NCBI GenBank assembly: GCA_965226865.1
Contig: CBDDEH010000004.1
Coordinates: forward strand, 1,426,001-1,490,000
DNA: 64,000 nucleotides
Source of the DNA: CBDDEH01 sp965226865
GTDB lineage: Bacteria; Chloroflexota; Dehalococcoidia; Lucifugimonadales; JAGWBF01
Direction of reading: 5' to 3'
Each line of letters opens with the position of its first letter. The stretch's first letter is position 1. Positions 9,187 through 17,635 of this stretch are shown piece after piece. A program made the translations under genes and the position numbers. Below the pieces are notes generated by a model, which saw nothing but the letters and a program-made list of their open reading frames with translations, searched no databases and was not told the origin of the DNA.

Positions 9187-9615
9187 ATGAAACTCGAACA
9201 CCTGATACGCGAGCTGGCCGGCATCGACGGGATGCTCTGGGTCGTTGGCAGTGAAGGGGCCACCGCCGAAAACACCTCGACAGCAGCTAAAGAGCCAACC
9301 TTCGACGACGGCTACGCCCTGATCGAGGCCGAGGGCTGGCACATCCACCTGAAGCTGGATTCGGTCGCTGGCATCCAGTTCGTCGAAGCCGAAGACATCC
9401 ACCACCACCACATCCCCTTCTTATATTATGTAAGGCTCTCCGGCCCGTCAGGAGAGACATTGTTGCGCAGCTACTTCCCCAACCCCTACCTGGACGCTAA
9501 CGACAAGCCCACCGAGTTCCAGCCCGACAGGCTGAAGGTCTTCGAGCAAGTCCGCGACAGATACGTGGGCAAGAATGGGATCGAGTTCGTCCGCAGACCC
9601 GCGCCGCCTCCTTAA
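9187..9615 (+). CDS. Conserved hypothetical protein, possibly a heme-utilisation-like fold
   Basis: It encodes a 142-aa soluble protein with no signal peptide. It has an unusual His-rich stretch (EDIHHHHIPFLYYVRL) and a FPNPYLD motif before a basic C-terminus. The alternating beta strands and His cluster recall small heme- or metal-handling proteins, but this is only an impression. It probably forms one unit with the upstream lipoprotein. Confidence 0.65.
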   Translation: MKLEHLIRELAGIDGMLWVVGSEGATAENTSTAAKEPTFDDGYALIEAEGWHIHLKLDSVAGIQFVEAEDIHHHHIPFLYYVRLSGPSGETLLRSYFPNPYLDANDKPTEFQPDRLKVFEQVRDRYVGKNGIEFVRRPAPPP

Positions 9616-9639
9616 CACCAGTCCTGAGATCACCGCAGC

Positions 9640-9875
9640 ACCCCTTCCTGAACCGACATAGAGGGGCATCCCGACAAGTCGGGATGCCGGGCCCTTCGTT
9701 GGGCAAATCGGGGTGCCCCCAATCAAACAAGAGGTGTCCAGGGGGGCCAGCCCCTCTGGTTCGACATGCTTAGAATGAACGGCACTTGGGTGCGGGGGTA
9801 TCCCCCACCTTCCCCGCTCATTCTGAGCATGTCGAAGAACCCACTTCCTTGAGGAAGGGGTCCAGGGGGATGGTG
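9640..9875. repeat. Dispersed repeat block
   Basis: The gap 9616-9980 has a GGCATCCCGACAAGTCGGGATGCC palindrome (9664-9687), an AAATCGGGGTG/CCCCAATCAAAC segment shared with 10290-10316, a GGTGTCCAGGGGGG block, and two TTCGACATGC-type repeats (about 9762 and 9825) in opposite orientation. Confidence 0.7.
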
Positions 9876-9876
9876 A

Positions 9877-9912
9877 CCTGCTCGATCCCGCTGAGCTACG
9901 TGACGAGGAGTC
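9877..9912 (-). other. tRNA-like D-arm remnant
   Basis: On the minus strand, GTAGCTCAGCGGGATCGAGC reads like the D-arm of a tRNA gene. The rest of a tRNA is missing: it runs directly into the dispersed repeat block (CCATCCCCCTGGACCCC). It may be a tRNA gene fragment left by a rearrangement. Confidence 0.4.
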
Positions 9913-9980
9913 GACGGGATTGATTCCTTCAGGACACGGTGCTAGTGTTCACCCATAGCCGACCACGCTAGGAGGAACTT

Positions 9981-10193
9981 ATGGAAAAACGACAATTTTC
10001 CTGCATCAAGTGCTCAGGAACCGACTATAAGGGCGGGGAGATAAGAACGACAGGTTCAGGGATATCTCGATTCCTTAATCTCCAGAATCAGAAATTCTCT
10101 ACCGTGTCATGTACGGGATGTGGCTACACAGAGATATATCGTATGGACGCCGGCGGAGCAATCGGCAACATTTTCGACATACTATCGAACTAG
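9981..10193 (+). CDS. Zn-ribbon nucleic-acid-binding protein (DUF2082-like)
   Basis: A 70-aa protein with a zinc ribbon formed by CIKC (residues 8-11) and CTGC, with the diagnostic GEIRTTGSGISRF and VSCTGCGYTEIYR segments of the small Zn-ribbon family PF09855/DUF2082. It probably binds nucleic acid; no specific role is known. AGGAGGA ends four bases before the ATG, a near-perfect ribosome-binding site. A promoter was not identified in the repeat-rich upstream spacer. Confidence 0.8.
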   Translation: MEKRQFSCIKCSGTDYKGGEIRTTGSGISRFLNLQNQKFSTVSCTGCGYTEIYRMDAGGAIGNIFDILSN

Positions 10194-10199
10194 GACATT

Positions 10200-10425
10200 C
10201 ACGAACCGTCCTTCGTCTCGGCAGGCCCCGCCTCAAGGGGCGTTCAGCAAGTCGAACAAAGGGTGCAGGGGCCTTCCCTTCGTTGGACAAATCGGGGTGT
10301 CCCCAATCAAACAAGGGGTGTCCAGAGGGGCCAGTCCCTCTGGCGGGGGTGTGGGGTGTCCCCCAAATAACCCTTTTCATCCCCCTCTCCCAGGAGAGGG
10401 GGACCGAGGGGGTGAGGGTCCCAAC
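10200..10425. repeat. Dispersed repeat block
   Basis: This gap carries CAAATCGGGGTGTCCCCAAT, GGTGTCCAGAGGGGCC, CCCTCTGGCGGGGGTG and the purine-rich tail AGAGGGGGACCGAGGGGGTG, which also ends the block at 14.5 kb. Confidence 0.7.
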
Positions 10426-10497
10426 TCCATAATTGACGAATATGGGCCGTTGTCGTACGATTCAGAAGGTTTTCAGTCAGCCCATCCAGGAGGATAG

Positions 10498-10677
10498 ATG
10501 TTCGACAAACCCAAGCTGGATGCCTTCTTTGCCGAGCTCAGGAGCAACTACGGCGACGACCCCGACTGGGACGACATCATCAGGGAAGCCCACCTGGGCA
10601 TCGCCAAATCAGACGGGGGAGTCTCCCTCGACAACATCGACAAGCGGGTCATCGACCTGATCGAAAAGCATAAGTGA
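10498..10677 (+). CDS. Small hypothetical protein, 59 aa
   Basis: The ATG at 10498 follows a strong AGGAGG six bases upstream. The product begins MFDKPKLDAFFAELRSNYGD, is acidic and helical, and ends DKRVIDLIEKHK. Its TGA overlaps the ATG of the next frame (TGATG at 10675), so the two are translationally coupled. No family was recognised. Confidence 0.65.
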   Translation: MFDKPKLDAFFAELRSNYGDDPDWDDIIREAHLGIAKSDGGVSLDNIDKRVIDLIEKHK

Positions 10678-11056
10678 TGGTGCCCGAACAGAATAAAGCC
10701 GCCTTTCGCCGTCTCGTGGAAGAGGTCTACAACAGGGGAAATCTGCATGTCGCGGACGAGCTGGTATCCGAAGACGCCGTGGACCACGATCCCATCCCCG
10801 GCCAGCCCTCCGGCGCAGAGGGGTTTAAGTACGCTGCGGAATGGTCCGTGCCGCTTTTCCGGATGTCCACATAACCATCGAAGACCTGATAGCGGAAGGT
10901 GATAAGGTGGCCGGACGGCTGACCACCACAGGGACCCACACGGGCGAGTTTTTGGGGACGCCTCCCACGGGCAACAAAATAGCCATCACCGAGATGCATA
11001 TAGCTAGGTTCAGAGACGGCAAAAGAGTCCAGCACTGGGAAACTACGCCAAGCTGA
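10677..11056 (+). pseudogene. SnoaL-like ester cyclase family protein, frameshifted
   Basis: The first frame (from ATG 10677) reads VEEVYNRGNLHVADELV and DHDPIPGQPSGAEGF, and a second frame from about 10841 continues with RAAFPDVHITIEDLIAEGDK, TTTGTHTGEFLGTPPTGN and HIARFRDGKRVQHWE. These are successive signatures of one SnoaL-like cone-fold domain, so one base has been lost near 10838 (GCGGAATGG instead of GCGGAAATGG). The C-terminus stops at HWETTPS, a few residues short of most relatives, inside a long inverted repeat. Members bind or cyclise small hydrophobic acids, or have no known substrate. Confidence 0.75.
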
Positions 11057-11086
11057 CCCTTTGGAGCCAGCTTGGCGTAGTTTCCC
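11037..11086 (+). terminator. 19-bp hairpin overlapping the SnoaL stop codon
   Basis: GGGAAACTACGCCAAGCTG (11037-11055) is exactly complementary to 11068-11086, with a 12-base loop. It contains the last codons and most of the stop of the SnoaL frame. Confidence 0.65.
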
Positions 11087-11285
11087 TACCCTAGATATAG
11101 AAGCATGGCTCATAGCTCACTGCCACCACCCCGTTGACAGCCCAAAGAGGCTGACAGTAACCTGAACATAGCCTGAGACGGACCCGGCGGCCCTCGAGAT
11201 AAAGGGGGAACCGGGTCCGTTTTCTATTTTCGGGCCTTATTTACGGCCATATTTTTAGCCCTTTGGGGGGAAGGAGGTGGACGAT

Positions 11286-11414
11286 TTGAGCTGCCGACGT
11301 TGCGGCTCTCCCAATCTAATCAAACTGGGCAAGAAATCCGAAGGTGACAACGTGGTCTTCCGCTGCGGGCTGTGCGGCTACATCTTCAGCCCCGCTCCCC
11401 ATAGCAACAAGTAG
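11286..11414 (+). CDS. Tiny zinc-ribbon protein, 42 aa, TTG start
   Basis: A TTG at 11286 follows AAGGAGGTGG by eight bases, which fixes the start. The product has CRRC near the N-terminus and CGLC about 22 residues later (a rubredoxin-like/zinc-ribbon spacing) and a short tail SPAPHSNK. It ends 5 bp before the terminase gene, so it is probably the first gene of that phage-derived unit. Phage head-gene clusters often carry such small Zn-ribbon proteins; the role is unknown. Confidence 0.65.
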   Translation: MSCRRCGSPNLIKLGKKSEGDNVVFRCGLCGYIFSPAPHSNK

Positions 11415-11419
11415 CCTCT

Positions 11420-12769
11420 ATGGAAAAACAACCCTACCAGCCCCGTCAAAGGCAGCGCGCCCGTCCTGCTCTGTTCGCTCGGGAGGTGTTGAATGTCGGG
11501 CTGTGGAGTAAGCAGCTGGAGGTCCTCAGGGCAGTGGGTGACCACAGCCGGGTCGCAGTCAAGTCAGGGAATGGACTGGGCAAGGGCTTTGCCGCCGCAG
11601 CGGCGATCCTGTGGTTCCTCTGCTGCCACGAGCCCGCCATAGTCCTCAGCACGGCGCCCACATTCCGCCAGGTGCGCCACGTCCTGTGGCGAGAGGTGCA
11701 TCGCATCTACCACAGAGCACGCTACGATCTGGGCGGCACGCTGCTGGATACACGCCTGGAACTGGCCGAGGGCAGGTTCGCCCTCGGACTCTCTGCCGAT
11801 AGCGGCGACGAATTCCAGGGCTTTCACAGCCCCAACATGCTGATTGTCGTAGACGAGGCGGAGGGGGTGGAGGAGCCCATCTACGAGGCCATCGAGGCGG
11901 TGATGACCTCAGCCAACTGCCGGTTGCTGCTTATCGGAAACCCGACCGTTGCCGGAGGCGCCTTCCGCCGGGCCTTCCACGAGGACCGGCACCTGTACCA
12001 CACCATCACTATCTCGGCCCTGGACAGCCCCAACGTAAGGGCCGGGTGGGTTGTCATTCCGGGGCTGACCACCCACAAGTGGCTAGAGGAGCGAAAGGAG
12101 GTCTGGGGCGAGGATAATCCCATCTACCAGGCCAGGGTACTGGGAGAGTTTCCGGACCAGGCGGAAGACTCCCTTATCGCCCTGTCGTGGGTGGAAGCGG
12201 CCGTATACCGCAAGCCGGAGCCGCCGTCGAGCGAGGAGGAGCCGGTGGTGATAGCGGTCGATGTGGCCCGGTTCGGGTCCGACAAGAGCGTAATCCTGAG
12301 ACGTCGAGGCATGGTGGTCGAGGAGGTCCGGGCCTACCGCGGACTGGACACCATGGCGCTGACGGGACTCATTGTCGATGCCATCACGACGTGGCATCCC
12401 GACCAGGTGGTCGTAGACGAGGTTGGCATTGGGACCGGGGTCGTTGACCGGCTGCGGGAGCTGGGCCACCACGTTCACTCCGTGAACGTGGGCAGATCCG
12501 CACAGGAGAGACAGCATTGGGGAAGCCTGAGGGCGGAGGGCTATTGGTCCCTCCGTCAGATGTTTGTAGATGGCAGCATAAAGATACCCGAGGATAACGA
12601 GATGGTGGGGCAAATGGCCGGCCTGCGCTATCGTTTCAACAGCAACGGCTAGGTCCTGGTAGAGAGTAAAGAAGAGATGCGGCGTCGGGGCATCCCATCG
12701 CCCGACAAAGCCGACGCCCTGATGCTGTCCTTCCTGCCCAACAAACGCAAAGTCAAACTCTGGAGCTAA
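11420..12769 (+). pseudogene. Phage terminase large subunit with in-frame amber codon
   Basis: The ATPase/nuclease motor that packages phage DNA. The N-terminal ATPase part has a Walker A-like VKSGNGLGKG and a Walker B-like MLIVVDEAEGV; the nuclease part has IAVDVARFGSDKS and VVDEVGIGTGVVDRL, matching the RNase H-like domain. A TAG at 12650-12652 (after RFNSNG) interrupts the frame, but the same frame continues with VLVESKEEMRRRGIPSPDKA and ends at TAA 12767-12769, the expected end of terminases (SPDKADALMLSF). Full length would be 449 aa. The lesion, the frameshifted portal and the absence of other head genes show that the prophage is dead. Confidence 0.85.
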
Positions 12770-12771
12770 AA

Positions 12772-12945
12772 AATGGGGTGTCCAGAGGGGCTGGCCCCTC
12801 TGGTTCGACAAGCTCACCATGAACGGCACTTGGGTGCGGGGGTACCCCCCCACATTCCATTATTATTCCCCCTTCCTGGCAGGCCGGTCCGCCTAAGGCG
12901 GACGGGGCGTCCCCCGACTCAATATGCTAGGGGGATGGTCGAAAA
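12772..12945. repeat. Dispersed repeat block between terminase and portal
   Basis: It contains ATGGGGTGTCCAGAGGGGCT, GGTTCGACAAGCTCACCATG, ACGGCACTTGGGTGCGGGGG (shared with 9.8 kb) and GGTCCGCCTAAGGCGGAC. The block splits what would be adjacent phage genes, so it probably arrived after the phage. Confidence 0.7.
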
Positions 12946-12988
12946 AACTGAAAGGAGGCCAGCCATCGCCCAAAAGCCAGAGATCAAA

Positions 12989-14229
12989 ATGGCGGAGGTC
13001 AAAAGAAGAGGACTCCTCGGGAGCCTCCTACGGCTCCTGATGCCCTACCGCAACGGGCCGCCCCATCCCCAAACGGCGCCCACATCCGGAAGGCCAGCCG
13101 GGCCGCGACGGTCGACGTAGACCAGTTCACCCAGATCGCCGGTGTAGGACAGGACTGGGCCAGGACGGTATACGGGGAATACTATGCTGCCTCCGTGGCG
13201 GTGTACGCCGCCATCCGAATCCGCAGCGAAGCCCTGGCAAGGCCGCCGGTGAATGTCCTTCACAACAAGGACGGCAACCTGCCCATCGACGCCAACCACC
13301 CGGCACAGCGCCTGCTGGACAGGCCCAACCCCTGGTATAGCCGGGGCGACCTGTGGCGATCCACCGAGACCTATCTGAATCTGTGGGGCTCGGCCTTCTG
13401 GGCCCTGGAACGGGGCGACCACCAGGACCGGTGGGAGATATGGCCCCTGCGCCCCGACAGGATGCGCATCCTGCCCGACAAACGCCAATACATCAGGGGC
13501 TACGTCTACTTCGGTACGGCGGGGCCGGTGGCTTACACGTCGGATGAGATCGTCTGGCTCAGGTACTTCAACCCTCTGGAGGAGTACGCAGGGTTGTCAC
13601 CTATAGCGCCCCTAAGGCTGTCGGCTGACATGGGGCAGGACGCTCTCAGGTTCAACCGCAACTTCTTCAAGAACTCGGCCCAGCCCGACCTGATCTTCAC
13701 CACCGAAGAAACGATGACCGACGACGAGGTGGAGGATTTTTACCACCGCTGGGAGAGGCGCTACAAGGGTCCGGGCAACGCCCACCGCCCCGCCATCGCC
13801 AGCTTCATCAAGGAGGTCAAGACCCTGGGCATGAGCCAGCGGGAGATGGAGTTCATCCAGGGCCTGCGCTGGAGCCTGGAGGACGTGAGCCGGGTCTATG
13901 GAGTGCCCATGCCCCTGCTGTCCGACTTCCAGCGGGCCACCTTCTCCAACATCGACGCCGCCGAGAGGCTGTTCTGGCGCAACTCCATGGTGCCCGAGAT
14001 GAAGTTCCTAGAGGAGCAGTTGAACCAGAAGCTTCTCCCCCATCTGGGCTATCCGGAGCTCCGGGTCGAGTTCGATCTGACGGCCGTCGAAGCCCTCCGC
14101 GAGGATGAGAACCGCCGGGTCTCGCGGCAGGTACAGCTACTGGACCGGGGCGTGCTCACCATCAACGAGGTGCGCCGCCAGCACAACCTGCCCGACGTCC
14201 CCTGGGGCAACACCCCTGCCAAGGGATAG
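12989..14229 (+). pseudogene. HK97-type phage portal protein, frameshifted near the N-terminus
   Basis: The ATG at 12989 starts MAEVKRRGLLGSLLRLLMPY, a typical portal N-terminus, which runs off frame near 13080. The main part (open from about 13081 in the next frame, long ORF from 13195) has VDQFTQIAGVG, ALARPPVNVL, NPWYSRGDLW, DEIVWLRYFNPLEEYAGLSP, FFKNSAQPDL and FSNIDAAERLFW, diagnostic of the HK97-family portal (PF04860), the dodecameric DNA gate of the capsid. The expected next genes (head maturation protease, major capsid) are missing; a dispersed repeat block follows within 50 bp. Confidence 0.85.
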
Positions 14230-14234
14230 CCAAA

Positions 14235-14570
14235 TGACAGCCGAACCAATCCCCCAGCAGCGGAGAACCCGACCGGTCCCTTCGACTAGCTCAGGGCGAG
14301 CGGTCTCCAGAGTATCCGTCGCAGGGACCGGCCTCTTCGGAGATGTCCCAGAAATATGGGGTGTCCAGAGGGGCGGGCCCCTCTGACGTTCCTCCTGGCC
14401 GTAGCCCAGGGGCGGATCCGACAAGCTCCACCATTGGGACAACTGAGGAGTCCAGAGGGGAATCCCCCTCTGGCGGGGGTTTGGGGGTGTCCCCCAATGA
14501 TCCATTTTCCTCCCCCTCTCCCTTGGCAAGGGAAAGGGGGACCGAGGGGGTGAGGGTCCCCAACCCTACG
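14235..14570. repeat. Dispersed repeat block after the portal remnant
   Basis: A start-like ATG at 14235 opens MTAEPIPQQRRTRPV and then enters a TTCGACTAGCTCAGGGCGAG repeat (translated STSSGRA). Two GTCCAGAGGGG units (about 14361 and 14451), GGGGGTTTGGGGGTGTCCCC and the AAAGGGGGACCGAGGGGGTG tail follow. The next phage gene was probably replaced by these repeats. Confidence 0.65.
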
Positions 14571-15811
14571 GCATGCCCGAAGTCAGGTCGCAGGTGCCGT
14601 CTTCGCTGTCGGTACCCGGGCCTCCCCTGGCTATATCCACGCCCGGGCCGCACTCGAAGTGGTCGTCGCCCTGATTGCCGAACATCAGATCGTCATCCTC
14701 GGCTCCGATAAGCCTATCGTTGCCGCCATTTCCGTAAAGCAGGTCCACGCCCGGGCCGCCGTTGATCTTATCGTCGTGGCGGCCGCCCAGCACCTGATCG
14801 TCGCCATCGCCGGCGACGATCAGGTCGCCCCCGCTACCTCCAAATATTTTGTCGTTCCCGAAACCACTGTTGATGCTGTCAGGGCCGTTGCCGCCATGGA
14901 TCCAGTCGTCGCCTCCCAGGGTTACGACCACGTCACCACCGTTGCCGAAGATGGTGTCGTTGCCCGCGAAGGCAACTATCACGCCGGCCCCGGGGGTCCC
15001 GTTCAGCGTATCGCTGCCCATCGTGCCCAGGATGGTCGCCAGTTTGCCATTGCACTTGATCTGAACGACCTCTCCCTTCCACAGCTCCTGGCCGTGGGTG
15101 CCGCCGTTGGCCGAGAAGTACAGGGTGCCGTTGGTGTCCAACATAGTATTTGGAAAGGATCCGGCGGAGCCCGGGTTGATATCCTCCGCCAGCACCGTAC
15201 CTGCCGTTGTGCCGTCGCTCTTCCACAGCTCGGTGCCAATGACATCATCGTTAGCCCGGAAGTACAAGGCGCCGTTGAACGCGGTGAGGTCATCTGGGCT
15301 GGAGCTGTCTGAGCCGAGGTTTATGTCCTTGACCAGCACAGTTCCCCCACCCGTGCCGTCGCTCTTCCACAGCTCGGTGCCGTTTACGCCGTCGTTGGCC
15401 CTGAAGTAAAGGGTGCCGTTTACGTCTGTCAATTCGCCGGTGCTGGAGCTGTTGCTACCGGGCCTGATGTCCTTCACCATAACCGTACCGGCCTCCGTGC
15501 CGTCGCTCTTCCACAGCTCCCGACCGTTGGTGCCATCGTCGGCGCTGAAGTAGAGTCTGCCTCTAAGTACGGCCAAATTCAAAGGGTTAGAGCCGCTGCT
15601 ACCCGGCCTGATGTCCTTCACCAGCACCGTCCCGGCGCCCGTCCCGTCGCTCTTCCATAGCTCACGACCGTTGGTACCGTCGTCGGCGCTGAAGAGGAAC
15701 TCGCCATTCAGCTCTATCCCTTGGGGAAAGGAGTCCAAATCCCCTGGCCGAATGTCCTTTACCAGCACTGTACCAGCAGCTGTGCCGTCACTCTTCCACA
15801 GCTCGGCGCCC
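14566..15811 (-). pseudogene. ELWKSDGT-repeat / RTX calcium-binding protein, 5' end missing
   Basis: Minus-strand frame with seven or so repeats of the type ELWKSDGTxAGTVLVKDI, about 47 residues each, in which RPG and GxLYFSADDGTNG recur (a beta-propeller-like ELWxxDGT repeat). They are followed by nonapeptide RTX-like Ca-binding repeats (GNDTIFGNGGD, GGDDWIHGGNG). This architecture is typical of large secreted adhesins. A GTG at 15768 can start a frame, but the repeat runs upstream of it to 15810 (GAELWKSDGT), where the sequence switches abruptly to an NAD(P)HX epimerase gene. The true start is therefore lost, and the gene is a 3' fragment. Confidence 0.75.
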
Positions 15812-16220
15812 CTCGAAGGCTGTAACCGATGATGGCGTCGACGATCAAATGGGCGTTAGGCAGCTCCGGGACTTCCTGGGCGGATACTATCGGAACCCCG
15901 ATTAGCTCAAGGATTGACAGTTGATGTTTGGGGACTCCGTCATAATCAGATCGCTGGGCTGAAGTGAGAACGGCCACACGGGCGCCCCAGTTGCGCAGAC
16001 GCCGGGCGCACACCAAGCCGCCACCGCCGTTGCCCCCGGTGCCGGCCAGCACAAGCACCTGCTTGTCCTTGGGCTCGCCGTCCAAAAACCGGGCGCGGGC
16101 CAGGTGGGCCAGGTTCCGGCCGGCGTTCTCCATCATCTGGATGAGATGGATTCCGTACACCTCTATCATCAGCCGGTCCACTTCCCTCATCTGGTCAGTG
16201 GTAATAAACGGAACTTGCAA
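15811..16220 (-). pseudogene. NAD(P)H-hydrate epimerase (YjeF_N), 3' end missing
   Basis: The frame from a TTG at 16220 (no ATG is available before an upstream stop) reads VPFITTDQMREVDRLM, QMMENAGRNLAHLAR and LVLAGTGGNGGGGLVCARRL, the Rossmann-like core of the enzyme that epimerises damaged NAD(P)HX. It keeps VDAIIGYSLRGAP, then breaks off at about 15811, where it meets the ELWKSDGT gene out of frame, giving the tail SCGRVTAQLLVQCW. About 40% of the epimerase domain is missing, and no C-terminal kinase domain (CARKD) is seen. Confidence 0.8.
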
Positions 16221-16310
16221 TCGGCCCTGCTCTATCGCTTCTCTTAAGCTTTAATCGATGGCGGTTTCAAAATACAGGCGGGTATCCGGAAAGTCTAATC
16301 GTAATGAAGG

Positions 16311-17561
16311 TTACCCTTCTTGCCGCAGTTTGAGAAGGGGCCGGTATATGATTGCCAGCAGGACAAGTAGGAACAGCATCGCTACTTCCGCCAAGGCTAC
16401 TGCCCAAGGCGCTCCCATCCACCGAGCCAAAAGACCGATTAGAAGCATACCCAAGGGTCCGCTCCCGATCGCTAAACTTAACAGTCCCATGACTCTACCT
16501 CTAAACTCGTCGCTAGCCACTGTTAGCAGCAACGAGCTCTGGAATATGGCGAAGCCCGACATACAAAACCCAGCCAGCCCTAGCATCAAAACTGATAGAC
16601 CGTAACTCTTGGAGACGGCGAATATCAGAAGGGTTACGACCATAAAGCCTGTCGCTACAACAAAGGTCGCTCCGGGGCGTCCTACTCTTGCCATGGAGGC
16701 CAGGATCATGGAGCCGAAAAACATGCCGACGCCGAAGGCAGTGGTCATCACACCCAATAGAGCCGGGCCGACATCCAGGACGTCCCTGGCGAACACCGGT
16801 AGGAACTGTATAAACGGAAAGGCGAGCAGGTTGGCCATCACCGTGATGGTCAGGACTCCCAGTATGTAGCGATTTGTTCGGACGTAGCCGACGGCTGACT
16901 TCATCTCGCGCAAGAGATTACGGCCTTCACTCTGGCCAGACCACACGTACTTAATCATAGCCACGAACAAAAATTGGATGCCGTAAACGAACACGACTAC
17001 CGAAAAGGCGATGCCGGCGTCAGTTGTTGCCAGCAAAATCCCGGCTACTATCGGACCAACAATATTACTCAGAGTGAACCCTGTTATATCCAGCGATACG
17101 GCGTTGACCAGCAGCCTGGACCCCACCTGTTCACGGGTGAGAACCCTCCGAGCGGGGAACTCGAAGGCAATACATGACCCAAGGACCGCGGAAGTTACCG
17201 CGATGTGCCAGACCTGTACTAGATCGAACACGATGAGATAAGCGAGGGTCGCCGACGCCGCAATGCTAAACGCGGCTGCCAACTCTATCACGAGTTTTCG
17301 TGAAATCCTGTCGGAGATGAGTCCACTGAAAGGGCCGACAATGGCCATTGGTAGGGAGCGATAGACCCCTATCAAGGCTACTTCAAACGGGTCGCCAGTG
17401 ATATTGAAGGTCAACCAGCCCAGGATGGTCAGTTCCATCCACAACGCCGTAGACCTGCAAATGCCCGATGCCCATAAAGGCAGGTATCCCGGAGCTGCGA
17501 GAGATCGAAAAGGACCCGTAGCGTGCGCTAAAGGGTCTGGAGGGGGTCTTACTTTTGCCAT
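16311..17561 (-). CDS. MFS transporter, EntS/MFS_3-like
   Basis: A 416-aa polytopic membrane protein with about 12 hydrophobic segments. The opening ATGPFRSLAAPGYLPLWASG, the loop GLISDRISRKLVI (the MFS A-motif region) and ARRVLTREQVGSRLLVNAVS match the MFS_3 family that includes the enterobactin exporter EntS and macrolide-type effluxers. It is a proton-driven exporter by family; the substrate is unknown. A second, clearly homologous gene lies directly upstream on the same strand, so the pair arose by tandem duplication. Confidence 0.85.
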   Translation of the reverse strand: MAKVRPPPDPLAHATGPFRSLAAPGYLPLWASGICRSTALWMELTILGWLTFNITGDPFEVALIGVYRSLPMAIVGPFSGLISDRISRKLVIELAAAFSIAASATLAYLIVFDLVQVWHIAVTSAVLGSCIAFEFPARRVLTREQVGSRLLVNAVSLDITGFTLSNIVGPIVAGILLATTDAGIAFSVVVFVYGIQFLFVAMIKYVWSGQSEGRNLLREMKSAVGYVRTNRYILGVLTITVMANLLAFPFIQFLPVFARDVLDVGPALLGVMTTAFGVGMFFGSMILASMARVGRPGATFVVATGFMVVTLLIFAVSKSYGLSVLMLGLAGFCMSGFAIFQSSLLLTVASDEFRGRVMGLLSLAIGSGPLGMLLIGLLARWMGAPWAVALAEVAMLFLLVLLAIIYRPLLKLRQEG

Positions 17562-17635
17562 GCTTGGGGTAATTTCAGTTTAGCAGGTTCCAGCTATCAC
17601 CTGCTACCCTCAAGGCCCGCTGCCCCGAACGATTG

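Noticed and set aside
8255..10425. Repeated blocks as a possible CRISPR array
   Set aside because: Units differ in length and orientation, are not regularly spaced, and no cas gene is near. They are dispersed repeats.
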